From: Zanthoxylum bungeanum
Lineage: Eukaryota > Streptophyta > Magnoliopsida > Sapindales > Rutaceae
DNA: 64,000 bases
Direction: 5' to 3'
Assembly: GCA_019454045.1 (NCBI GenBank)
Contig: SKCR01023418.1
Coordinates: 124,001 to 188,000 of the forward strand
The stretch's first letter is position 1. Each line of letters opens with the position of its first letter. The notes below the pieces were generated by a model. The model was not told where the DNA came from. It worked only from the letters and a program-made list of their open reading frames with translations, and searched no databases. The position numbers and the translations under genes are program-made. Of this stretch, positions 10,587-21,425 are shown piece after piece.

Positions 10587-12616
10587 TGTTGGACAATTAT
10601 GACCTATAGCATCACTATTTGTACAGAACATGGTGTTGTTGTATAAATTAGCTATGATACAAAGGAAATTGCTCTTTTATCATTTGTGATTAGATCACCT
10701 AGATGTATAAATGATGAAAGGTCCTTATGATTAGTTCCTGGAATGAGATGATATGAGACAGTATCAATCCACGAAGGTTTAATCATTAAATATCCCTAGT
10801 CGTAGTATTATCGAGATTGGACATCGATAATACAAAATAGACTAGTATTACACTTGTGCATGTTATGGGAGCATAACGACATAGTTCTCATATATTTGGG
10901 TATTGGATACTCATGCAAGTGTAATAGGAGATTATGTTTTACCGATGGTACGGAAAACAGCTTCGCTCTAGATAGACCCCTTCGGAATTTCATTGGTAGT
11001 ATAGATATGTGTCTATGGAAGTCCGAATTTAGGGTAGGTGTATTTTATCTTAACCTGATACTTGCACCGCTAATACTTGTGACAATCAATATACTTTGGT
11101 CTTGGTCGTCCAGGGCTTTAACCGGTTCTGTGTACGCCTCTTCTGGGTATATTGAGAATCGTAGTGTATTGGGTGTGATATCAAGATGGAAGTATCACTT
11201 CAGTTATAGTGAAGATGATGATCACGTAGGATACGGAACTTGTTCTCTTTTATGCTGCAGCTATCGGGATATTATGACTAGGTCATGTATATCCGATTAT
11301 AGAGACTAGTTACCAGAGATCTGATATGTGCTTCATACCGGGTAGACACATTTCCAGCCTCAGGCCTTGCACGTGACCATCCGATACTGGATCGATGACA
11401 TACACAATACTACGTATACTACGCCTGATATAGATCGCTTATTCCTGTAAGCATGTTTCTGGAGAATTGGGCAGGCATGGCGCTTTACTATAAGCCAACC
11501 TTGTCTTATAAATCGGTAAAACGTAGTACTAGGTACGTACGTGTTCGGATAGTCCGATAACCGTATTTACTACCAATATATCCGGGGATCTCATGGGTCA
11601 CTTCTCGAAGATTCACCGATGACGTATGATTCGCACTCTATTAATCTGGGACTAATTAGATGAGAGAGAAAATTAATCTGGGATTAATTACAGAGATATT
11701 TTATCTGGGATAAAATATTATTTAAAGAGAGAGAACGGTTAATTTGGAATTAATCGATAAATTAATATATTCGATATATTAAACGAAATTGGATTTCAAC
11801 GCGGAATTAAAATCAGATTTTAATTCAAGCGAACGAGTTAATTTAGAATTAATTCATAAGCGACGTGAATAGTAATTTTACTAGACATAATTATTTAATT
11901 AAATTTGATTTAATTACGTCGCAACGGAAAATTCATTAATTCAGAATTAGGGAATCTGAGCCGGGAGTGTTTGCGGAGCCATTCACATTTAGAATCGAAG
12001 TGGGACCCGCAAGTCACATCTAGCATCACATCATTCGTCAATCAAGTGATAGATGTCTTTCACTTTGAGTGATTGACACCAGTCACTATTCATGATTGAT
12101 GTAAGTGGTTGAAAAGCTTTTGAAAGCTTGAAAGACATTTATCAATATTTTATTTGATATTTGAATTTTTGGTTTTGTGTATTAGATATACAAAACACAA
12201 AATTCTTCTCTCTCTCTTCCTTATGCATTCGGCAATGAGGTCTTCTTCTCCTTCTCTCCCTTTTGGCTTTTGAAGCCATTTTTTCTTCTTGTTTTAAGCT
12301 TGGCCGAGAACTAGAAGGAAGCATAGGATGATTTGTTGCAAATCTTCAAGGTGCTAGCACACAAAGAGGCATACAAGGTGATAGGGAAACCCACCTTTGA
12401 GCTTGGAATCCATTGATGAAGCTTGGAGCTTGAAGAACACAAATGGAGCACAAATGGAGGCCATTGCCGTGAGCTTCACCAACAAGAAGGAAAAGTTTTT
12501 TCTTCGATGCATCCAATCCGATTCGTTGCAAGTATGATTCCGCCATGCTTTTACGAGTATTCACATATTATTTCATTACTTGAAAATGATCCTTGGGGCT
12601 TAATAGAAACCCAACA
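10587..12616 (+). mobile_element. 5' LTR of copia B
   Basis: Starts TGTTGGACAATTATGACC and ends GAAACCCAACA, with the primer site one base further on. It contains the hairpin array (11640-11953) and a CT-rich stretch (about 12205-12260), perhaps just downstream of the transcription start. An open stretch at 10854-11309 reappears in LTR F at 42336-42791 and more broken in B3, D and H. Most differences between the copies change the residue and F lacks the ATG, so I do not call it a gene. Confidence 0.9.
11640..11953 (+). repeat. Array of about eleven hairpins in 5' LTR of B
   Basis: Units in order (arm-loop-arm): 11640-11656 ATTAATC-TGG-GACTAAT; 11671-11689 with loop TGG; 11696-11718 ATATTTTATC-TGG-GATAAAATAT; 11736-11756 with loop TGG; 11762-11782 TTAATATAT-TCG-ATATATTAA; 11785-11797 GAAAT-TGG-ATTTC; 11804-11826 GAATTAAAAT-CAG-ATTTTAATTC; 11835-11855 with loop TAG; 11871-11882 AGTAA-TT-TTACT; 11896-11916 TAATTAAAT-TTG-ATTTAATTA; and about 11931-11953 around loop CAG. 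The arms differ from unit to unit, yet stay self-complementary. Confidence 0.9.
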
Positions 12617-12617
12617 A

Positions 12618-12631
12618 TGGTATCTTGAGCC
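12618..12631 (+). other. Primer binding site of copia B
   Basis: TGGTATCTTGAGCC, one base after the LTR. It resembles the complement of the 3' end of plant initiator-Met tRNA (TGGTATCAGAGCC) that primes most plant Ty1/copia elements. The copy in C (28757-28770, - strand) reads TGGTATCATGAGCC. Confidence 0.8.
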
Positions 12632-14940
12632 ATTTTGAGCATGAAATGAACTTAGGGTTAAAATTGGGTAAAAATGATTTGAGCATGTTTTGATGAAATT
12701 GATTGTTGATATATGTTTGAATGATGATAACATGGTGTTATGCATGATCAATTTGATGAAAATTGGATTGTATCAATTTTTCCCCAATCTTTTAGCTTGG
12801 CCGAATGTGTAGGCTTACCCTAAGTCATGGTATTTTTTGATTTTGATCATTGGATGAGTTGGAATCATGTTGGGAATATTGATTTAGGATTTAATTTGAT
12901 TGAATTTGGAATCGATTTGAAAAACCCTAAAATGTCATGGACTTGAAGCATGGGAAATGAGTTTATTTTGATTAAAATGTGTTGGACATGCTTTGATATT
13001 AATGACATAATTAATTAGGCTAATTGTTATTTTGGAAATATTGATTTAGGTAATTAATTATGGCAATGCACTTAGGTTAATTGAATTGTAAAATTTGGAA
13101 TTTTTGTGATTTAATTAATTGGGTCAAATTTGGAATTGGACTTGTAATTGTTGGATTTGGGCCTTATGGACTTGGTTGGGCCAAGTAGATTTGGGGCAAA
13201 TGGATTGGATCCATATTGGGCCTAACCACTCCATAAAGTTCAAATTTGACATATTGGGCCTTTAAAGTTTAATTGGGCCTAATGGGCTGAAATTGATTTC
13301 TAGGCCTATAGGGTGATTCCTTGACTGGGCTTTGGTTGCCGAAGCCCATGCCTTAAGAAATTAATTGAAAGCCCATTGGACTTTGATTAAACGACATTGG
13401 ATGTTTATCGGGCTTTGAGACCCGTAACGATTAGATTTAGAATCTAAGTCGTAAAAGTTCGTTAATAAAGTGTAATACTTAATTTGGAATTAAATAGTGA
13501 ATTAGTATTAAATGCAAATTAAATTGGATTTAATGTTGTAGTTTAATTTAATTCAAGAATTCGTACTTTGAGTACTTATTCGCAAAATGAGTTTGACTCG
13601 CACAAAATCAAATCGTTGTTTGAACATTGGATGGTCATTAATATTCAGATTAATTAATTGGATTAGATAGATTGATAACATGCTTGTGTGAATACATGGA
13701 TGTGATGCATGAATAATGTATATCGGATGGATATTAGAAGGGTGGGGCAATTTTAGAAATTGTTGTAATAAATTTAGAATTTATTTAAATTGGACCTGCG
13801 TGTCCAGCCTTATCTCTCTTGACCCTTTGTATTTCTCTTTTCACCTATTCCCCTCAATGTAAATGAGGTTTCTTTAGAAGTTTTATGTAATCGGGTAGAA
13901 GTAATACTTGTGCTAGCGGGAGAGAGGAAAATGAGAGATTTGTTCTAGGAACAATGTGTTTAAATATCCATCCACATATCATTATTATTTTATTTATACG
14001 CGCCTTATTATATGTTTAGAATGCATGTTTAAGGGTGTTTTAGACCTTAATAAAGATAATTAATTAGTTGCCAATTACGCGAAAAACCCTCAAATTATAT
14101 TAAGCGTTTTTCCTTCCATTGAGTGATTCTTACTCAAGATCCAAAGTTGGCATTGGTTTGTTGGCCAAAGTCAAGACCTTTGTCCGTCGCAGATGTGTTT
14201 GAATCATGAAGGCTTTGTTCCATATTGGTGTCTTGTCCAAGTTGTGATTCGTTGGCCAAAGTCAAGATCACTTCTTGTCCATCGACATTGATTACGAAGC
14301 TTTCCTTGGTCAATGGGTTCCGCTTAACTGGGATCATTAAGTTTGTTGTGCCAAATCCAAGGCTTAATTGATTTAGAGGAAAAAGGTTAGGCAATATATT
14401 GGATATATTGACATATATAAGATATATGTTTCGGACTTGGATGTCCACCTACTGGATCTAGGAATTGGATGAGATCCAATTGATCTTAGAGATCTACCTA
14501 GTTAAGTATCATACAATTTGTTGGCCAAAGTCAAGATTGTGTGTTATTTAACGGGATCCTAGCCCACTAGGAAAAAAGGTTTCCCGAGTACTCAACAGAG
14601 GGTTAGAGGCTCGCCGAAAAATAGTGGGAGGCAAGTATTAAATTTGCAATTTCGTTTAGATACTTGCCATACGTGTAAATTTCATTTTTTCGTCAAATAA
14701 AACATATTAGTTGGACTAATAGTTAATGTTGTTTTAATTAAAACAGTTGGACTGTATTCAAACTCTTTCAATTAATAGTTGATTTTATAATTGGATTATA
14801 GTAGTCAATATAATTGAATCTTAATTAAAAGTATAGTTGATTATATATAGTTGGACTATAGTAATTATTATATTAAATAGTACCTGAAATCGTTGATTAA
14901 ATAGTTGGACTATTAAAATCAAGATAAATTGAAAGATTAG
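12632..14940 (+). other. Long non-coding leader of copia B
   Basis: About 2.3 kb between the primer site and gag, without a sense reading frame. The first half is A/T-rich with many GGGCC and GGCC words (13140-13330). The second half has CAATGTAAATGAGG (about 13854), the four GGCCAAAGTC motifs (14158-14535), and repeats of TAGTTGGACTATAGTAAT before gag. Antisense to it, 14337 to 14134 forms a 67-codon frame with a same-length counterpart in H (56519-56722). Long leaders are known in BARE/Angela elements, where packaging and dimerisation signals lie in this region. Confidence 0.8.
14158..14535 (+). repeat. Four spaced TTGGCCAA motifs in leader of B
   Basis: Copies of TTGTTGGCCAAAGTCAAG at 14158-14175, 14249-14266 (TCGTTGGCC start) and 14518-14535, with a variant at 14343-14362 (TTGTTGTGCCAAATCCAAGG). 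Three of the four keep the TTGGCCAA palindrome. Spacing is about 90, 95 and 175 bp, nearly the same as in A, G and H. Confidence 0.85.
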
Positions 14941-15599
14941 TGTTTAAAACATAATCCTAGGGAAATTATGTTTAAACGACTTTAATTTTCAAATTGGGAA
15001 TAAAATTTCAGGATAGTCCTGGAAACTAATAAGTTACTTTATTTGATAAAACAACCTCTTGGGCCTAAGCCTGGAGTTAAGCAAATAATAGAGCATGATC
15101 TTTGGAAGATTCATGTAATGATAACTTTAGTGCTTAATCCATTATGCTTGCCAAATAGACTCCTTAATTTCTTAATCAGAACTAAGGATTAGATCCTTAA
15201 AGTATGATAATGAAATTGAAGGATCTTCATAGATCTATTCTTAGATCCTTAAAGTATGATAAGTATTAAATTGCAATTAATAACTCTTGGAGAGTTAATA
15301 GCTATGCTCAAGGAGATAAAGCCAAAAGTTTACAATAAGGCAAGAAGCGCAAGGCGCATCTTGCTTCGATATTCTAGAAGGCCAAGGCTTGGCCAAAGGC
15401 TTCTGGGATATGGAAAAGGGCAAAGGCAAAATCATTATGATCTTCTAGGAAGATAAAAGACATATCCCAAAATGTCTGCCTAAACTGTGGCAAATGGGGT
15501 CACTGAAGCGTGACTGCCGTATGGACAAGGCAGACATGAATGAAGTAAAGACGGGACAAGGCTCTGACTTTAACTATGTTTGTCATAAACATGTTCACT
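14941..15599 (+). pseudogene. Copia B gag remnant
   Basis: Aligned by eye to A and C: a gag start region near 14990, then the GAG middle, then the zinc knuckle at 15475-15516. A one-base loss turns the knuckle's CAC-TGG into CAC-TGA, giving a stop at 15504-15506 and a frameshift. The identical loss is present in G (44751-44753) and H (55411-55413, - strand). Further stops and indels exclude a functional capsid protein. Confidence 0.75.
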
Positions 15600-18425
15600 A
15601 CTAGTATTAAAATTGGACTTTAGATACTAAAAGTGGTTCATAAATATGTACTGATGGGCAGATAAGATTAATCTGCGAATAGGAAACGGGACGAAAGTCG
15701 CTGTTTTAACCGTAGATACCTAAGTTTAGGAACTACCCTTCAGGTGTGTACTTAAATTAGGAAACTATTAAATGTAATTAGTTGACTAGAAACATTATCT
15801 CTATATCGAGTATGACTCGTTGCGAGTATACCTTTATATTCTAGAACACTAAAGTGTTTTATTTTATAAAGATGATATTGAGATAAACACATTAGATGTG
15901 AATAACAGTATTTATATTTTGAATATAAATAAATCTCAAACATATAACATGCCAAACAAGTACCTCAAACTGATTTGATCAGATGAGACTTATTTGTGTC
16001 AATATTGTCTGGGACACATTAAACAAGACTCGTATATCCACACTTTTGAAGAGTGGATACCAGGACGAATTTGATTCTATTCAAATAATGTCTACGAAAC
16101 TAGTTTGTTGGGCAAAGTTCCTAAAACACCTTTACTTGGTAAGAGTGTAAGTGCCCCCGATATGTTAGCCATTGTTCATAATGACGTAAGTGGGCCCATA
16201 TCTAGCTAAGCTAGAGGTGGATATGAATGTTTCGTGACCTTTACGGATGTGGCATCACGTTATGGTTATGTGTTTCTTTAGAAATACAAATCGGAAACTT
16301 TTAGAGTTTCGACACGAAGTAGACAAACAGATCAGCTAAAGTATTAAAACCATCACGGTTAGACCATGATGAAAATACTTAAGCAGTAAGGTTCTTAAAT
16401 ACTTGAAAGAGTATAGCATTCTTCCAAAGAGGACTCCTCCTGGAATACGTCAGTTTGACGGTGTGTCCGAACGAGGAAACCGAATTTTATTGGACATGAT
16501 AAGGTTAATCATGAGTCGCTCTGAGCTACCATTTTCCTTCAAAGGGATAAGCATTTAACAGTGCAATACTTATTTTGAATAAGGTTCCATGAAAATCTGT
16601 TTGACAGACTTCATATTAGATATGAACAGGAAAGAAACTGGGTTTTCTCACTCCTGTAGATTTGGGAATGCTAGGCATATGTTTGGATGATACCAAACTA
16701 AAACCCAAATTGGACAAGTGCCTAATTGTTGGTTATCCTAGGGAAACCAAAGTATAGTACTTATACACTCACAAGATAACAATGTAATTATTGCTCACCA
16801 TGCGGTTTTCCTAAGAGGAATACCGATATGTTGTGGTAAGTGGAAGGATTGTAAAACTCGATTAAAATCGGAGTAATACTGTTCAAGGCACTGATTCCTT
16901 AATGGAACACAAACAGTTCATCAAGGATGAAACTGTACCATAATCTTCAAATACACAAGAACTACGTAGTTGGAGAGAGTCAGAAAATAACTTGGGGTAT
17001 TGGTTTCTGATCTCACCTCATAAAGATGTCAATATTATTGAGGAAGACGAACTGACTACGCATGAGGAAGTGATACAAGGTCTCGACTACCTAATAATGG
17101 CAAAGTACCATGATATCTGAAATGGATTCCATGTATACCAACTATGTTTGGATACTAGTTGTTGTACCGTAAGGCATTGTGCCTATTGGTACTATATAAG
17201 TCTTCAAGGAAGACATACATATATGGAAACATACCAATGTACTAAGCTAGGCTTGTAGCGGAAAAGGTATCGTTATCAATATTATGTCGATTACGAAAAA
17301 ACCTTTTACCTGTTGCCATGGTTAAATCCATTTGGATAATGCTTGCTGATGCTGCATGTTTCATTTATGAAATATGGCAGCTGAACGTCAAAATCACTTT
17401 CCTTAAAAGGAAACCTTTTAGAGGATGTTTACAACATCCTGATGATTTTGACGTATCATAACTAGCAAACAAGGTTTGCAGGTTATTCGATCCATAGAGG
17501 GATTGAAGCAAGCGTTGGGTTCTTAGAACTATCGTTTTGATGTAATCATAATGGTGTATGATTTGATTCAAAACGAAAATAATTCTTGTATATAAGGAGG
17601 TTAGTGGGAGCGCACTGACAGTGAATGTCCTATAAATAATGATGATATATCATTTCTTAGAAATGATATTCCCATAATACAATCGGTGAAAGCTTGGCTT
17701 TCAAGAAAGATTCTCCGTAGAAATTTTGGGAGAAACAACATTTATTCTAGGAATAAAGATCTACTGGGTTAGATCTAAAGGTTGTTGACACTCTCCGAGA
17801 ACTCGTACATTAAAAAATATACGTGACCTGGTGTCTCATATGCTTTGAGCATATGAAGTCACAATCAGACTAATCCAAGTGATAGTCGCTGGATTGATGT
17901 TAAGAACATCCTTTAGTATCTTAGAAGAACTAAGGATGCTATCTTACGCTATGGAGAAGAAGAACTTGAAGTGACTGGGATCACTGTTGCAAGTTTCCAA
18001 ACTGATAATAACGACTGTAAGTTGTAAGAAAGGTATTGTAAAGTTAGAATAACGGAACAGTGAGCTGGAAATCTTCCATGCAAGATACTGTTACTGTATA
18101 AAAAATAAAAACGGAACTTTTCTGCAACTGTCACAGCAATAGTAGCATCTTGGATCTAAATAATTCTAATTAGATTAGAAATAATTCTGTTAGCAGCTGA
18201 GCTAGGCTTCAGAATAGGCTAAAGAATTAATGGTCTCATCAACGATCCAGATATATACTTTAAACTGTTTTCATCGGATTCGTTGGATCATACATCGCGA
18301 TGTGATGATCGCATGAATCGCATCAGATGATAACCTTTTAAATCCGCAGACGAAAGCTACTTTCTCAGCAAAAGTTTGAGCCACCTGTACATAGTTCAGG
18401 TGTAAGGCACCTAAGTGATTGGCTA
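15600..18425 (+). pseudogene. Copia B protease-integrase-RT-RNase H remnant
   Basis: All pol parts can be located by similarity to A and C. The protease region is near 15610-15670, the pre-integrase near 15990-16110, and the integrase core at about 16165-16330, where HSDVCGPM became a D-V-S-G-P form and is followed by a stop (TAA, 16207-16209). The integrase Glu region is near 16460, RT is 17060-17800, and the RNase H region runs from about 17800 to 18240 with deletions. No open stretch exceeds about 70 codons. The gene order matches Ty1/copia (protease, integrase, RT, RNase H). Confidence 0.75.
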
Positions 18426-18442
18426 TAGGCCAAGTGGGAGAT

Positions 18443-20428
18443 TGTTGGACAATTATGACCCATAGCATCACTATTTGTACAGAACATGGTGTTGTTGTAC
18501 AAATTAACTATGATACAAATGAAATTGCTCTTTTATCATTTGTGATTAGATCACCTAGATGTATAAATGATAAAAGGTCCTTATGATTAGTTCATGGATT
18601 GAGATGATATGAGAAAGTATCAATCCAGGAAGGTTTAATCATTAAATATCCCTAATCGTAGTATTATCGAGATTAGACATCGATAATGCGGAATAGACTA
18701 GTATTACACTTGTGCATGTTATGGGAGCATAACGACATAGTTCTCATATATTTGGGTATTAGATACTCATGCAAGTGTAATATGAGATTATGTTTTACCG
18801 ATGGTACGGAAAATAGCTTCGCTCTAGATAGACCTCTTCAGAATTTCATTGGTAGTATAACTCTGTGTCTATGGACGTCTGAATTCAGGGTAGGTGTATT
18901 TGGTCTTAACTTGAGACTTGCACCGCTAATACTTGCGACAATCAATATACTTTGGTCTTAGTCGTCCATGGCTTTAACCGGTTCTGTGTACGCCTCTTCT
19001 GGGTATATTGAGGATCGTAGTGTATTGGGTGTGATGTCAAGATGGAAGTATCACTTCAGTTATAGTGAAGATGATGATCACGTAGGATACGAAACTTGTT
19101 CTCTTTTATGCTGCAGCTATCGGGATATTATGACTAGGTCATGTATATCCGATTATAGAGACTAGTTACCAGAGATCCGATATATACTTCGTACCGGGCA
19201 AACACATTTCCAGCCCCAGGCCTTGCACGTGACAATCCGATACTGGATCGACATACACAATACTACGTATACTACGCCTGATATAGATCGTTTATTCTTG
19301 TAAGCATGTTTCTGGAGAATTGGGCAGGCATGTCGCTTTGCTAGAAGCCAACCTTGTCTTGTAAATCAGTAAAATGTAGAACTAGGTACGTACGTGTTCG
19401 GATAGTCCGATAACCGTATTTACTACCAACATATCCGGGATCTCATGGGTCGCTTCCTGAAGATTCACCGATTATGTATGACTCGCACTTTATTAATCTG
19501 GGATTAATTAGATGAGAGAGAAAATTAATCTGGGATTAATTACAGAGATATTTTATCTGGGATAAAATATTATTTAAAGAGAGAGAACGGTTAATTTGGA
19601 ATTAATCGATAAATTAATATATTAGATATATTAAACGAAATTGGATTTCGATGCGGAATTAATTCGTGAGCGACGTGAATAGTAATTTTACTAGGCATAA
19701 TTATTTAATTAAATTTGATTTAATTATGTCGCAACGGAAAATTTGTTAATTCGGAATTAGCGAATCCGAGCCCGGGAGTGTTTGCGGAACCATTCGCATT
19801 TAGAATCGAAGTGGGACCCGCAAGTCACATCTAGCATCACACCATTCGTCAATCAAGTGATAGATGTCTTTCCCTTTGAGTGATTGACACCAGTCACTAT
19901 TCATGATTGATGTAAGTGGTTGAAAAGCTTTTGAAAGCTTGAAAGACATTTATCAATATGTTTTTTGATATTTGAATTTTTGGTTTTGTGTATTAGATAT
20001 ACAAAACACAAAATTCTTCTCTCTCTCTTCCTAATGCATTCGGCAATGAGGTATTTTTCTCCTTCTCTCCCTTTTTCGCTTTTGAAGCCATTTTTTCTTC
20101 TTGTTTTAAGCTTGGCCGAGAGCTAGAAGGAAGCATAGGATGATTTGTTGCAAATCTTCAAGGTGCTAGCACACAAAGAGGCATACAAGGTGATAGGGAA
20201 ACCCACCTTTGAGCTTGGAATCCATTGATGAAGCTTGGAGCTTGAAGAACACAAATGGAGCACAAATGGAGGCCATTGCCGTGGGCTTCACCAACAAGAA
20301 TGAAAAGTTTTTTCTTCGATGCATCCAATCCGATTCGTTGCAAGTATGATTCCGCCATGCTTTTACGAGTATTCACATATTATTTCATTACTTGAAAATG
20401 ATCCTTGGGGCTTAATAGAAACCCAACA
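18443..20428 (+). mobile_element. 3' LTR of copia B
   Basis: Starts TGTTGGACAATTATGACCC after the tract GGCCAAGTGGGAGA and ends CCCAACA. It is very similar to the 5' LTR, with scattered substitutions. The clearest difference is about 50 bp missing near 19658, in the hairpin array: one hairpin arm runs directly into the GAATTAATTC arm of a later hairpin. Confidence 0.9.
19495..19765 (+). repeat. Hairpin array in 3' LTR of B, shortened
   Basis: Same array as at 11640-11953, starting with two ATTAATC-TGG-GATTAAT units. The GAATTAAAAT-CAG-ATTTTAATTC unit and half of the next are missing. The loss falls between like sequences (GAATTAA), as expected for slippage or recombination between arms. Confidence 0.8.
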
Positions 20429-20433
20429 ATAAT

Positions 20434-20587
20434 CCGGAACTAATCAAAAGGACCTTTATCACTTTATGTTTAAGTAATCCAATTACAAAATGATAAAATA
20501 GCAATTTCCATAGTCACATAGTTAATTTGTAAAAAAACCATAATGTCTTATACAAATAGTGACGCTATGGGTCATAATTATCTAACA
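20434..20587 (-). mobile_element. 3' LTR of copia C, right part
   Basis: Continuation of 9797-10586 after copia B. Read on the - strand, the LTR starts TGTTAGATAATTATGACCC at 20587. The polypurine tract, seen as CTCTCACTTGGCC on the + strand, follows at about 20590-20602, which places C's coding region to the right. Confidence 0.85.
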
Positions 20588-20603
20588 ATCTCTCACTTGG
20601 CCT

Positions 20604-21422
20604 ATAGCCAGTCACTCAAACATCTAACACCTGAACTATGTACATGTCGCTCAAACTTTTACTATGAAATAGCTTTCGTCAGCGGATCTGTAATATTATC
20701 ATCTGATGCGACCTTTTCGATCTTCACATCGCCATAATGTATGATCTCACGAATCAGATGGAAACGTCGAAGAACATGTTTGGATCGTTGATGAGACCGC
20801 GGTTCCTTAGCATGTGCTATAACCCCGTTATTGTCATATAATATAATGGAACGGGCTCAGCTGCTAACGGAACTTCTCCTAATCCAATTAGGAATTTACG
20901 GATCCAAACTGCCTCTTTTGCAGCTTCAGCTGCAGTAATGTACTCCACTTCTATTGTTGAATCGGCAACAGTCTCTTGCTTGGAAGATTTCCAGCTTACT
21001 GCTCCGTTGTTCAAACAAAATATGTTCCCGGATTGTGACTTAGAGTCATCTTTATCGGTTTGGAAACTTACATCGGTATACCCAGTTACCTCAAGTTCTC
21101 CATCTCCATAGATTAAGAAAGCATCCTTAGTTCGTCTGAGACACTTAAGGATGTTCTTGACCGCTATCCAGTGACCATCACCTGGATCAGCCTGATAGCG
21201 ACTAGACATGCTCAAAGCATACGAGACATCAGGTCGCGTATATATCATGGCATACACGATCGATCCGACTTCCAAAGCGAACGGGATCCGACTCTTGTTA
21301 TCTCTCTCGTCTTGAGTTTTAGGACACATGTCCTTAGATAGAGTGACTCCATGTGACACTGGCAACAGTCCTCTCTTGGACTGATCCATATTGAATCGCT
21401 TCAACACTTTATCAATGTACAT
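20604..21422 (-). pseudogene. Copia C RNase H and 3' end of pol
   Basis: The open stretch 21422-20817 (201 codons) joins the RT thumb/connection (YIDKVLKRFNM, RPDVSYALS) to RNase H. GYTDVSFQTDKDD contains the first catalytic Asp (residue 117 of the stretch), and AVSWKSSKQETVADSTIEVEY the Glu. The third catalytic segment, usually YCDN-like, is lost to a frameshift near 20835. From there to 20604 the usual C-terminal tail can be followed in another frame. The SWKSSKQETVADST block is the main reason for suggesting the Angela/BARE lineage. A stop (21424-21426) separates it from the RT stretch in the same frame. Confidence 0.85.
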
Positions 21423-21425
21423 GCT

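Larger units (their letters stand above)
10587..20428 (+). mobile_element. Complete copia element B (9842 bp), non-autonomous by mutation
   Basis: A structurally complete Ty1/copia element: 5' LTR, primer site, leader of about 2.3 kb, degenerate gag-pol, polypurine tract (GGCCAAGTGGGAGA, ending 18441) and 3' LTR, with a perfect ATAAT duplication. The large LTRs, TGTTGG...CCCAACA ends and long leader resemble the Angela/BARE lineage; that assignment is by design and pol motifs only. The coding region is full of stops and frameshifts while the two LTRs are still very similar, so the element probably moved when already defective. Shared lesions with G, H and E support this. Confidence 0.9.

Noticed and set aside
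10854..11309. 151-codon open frame in copia LTRs, repeated at 42336-42791 and in pieces at 18686-19165, 23831-24106 and 59991-59611
   Set aside because: It starts with TTG, and the internal ATG of B is GTG in F. Most differences between the two long copies change the residue, and the other copies are broken. It looks like chance openness of a shared LTR sequence.
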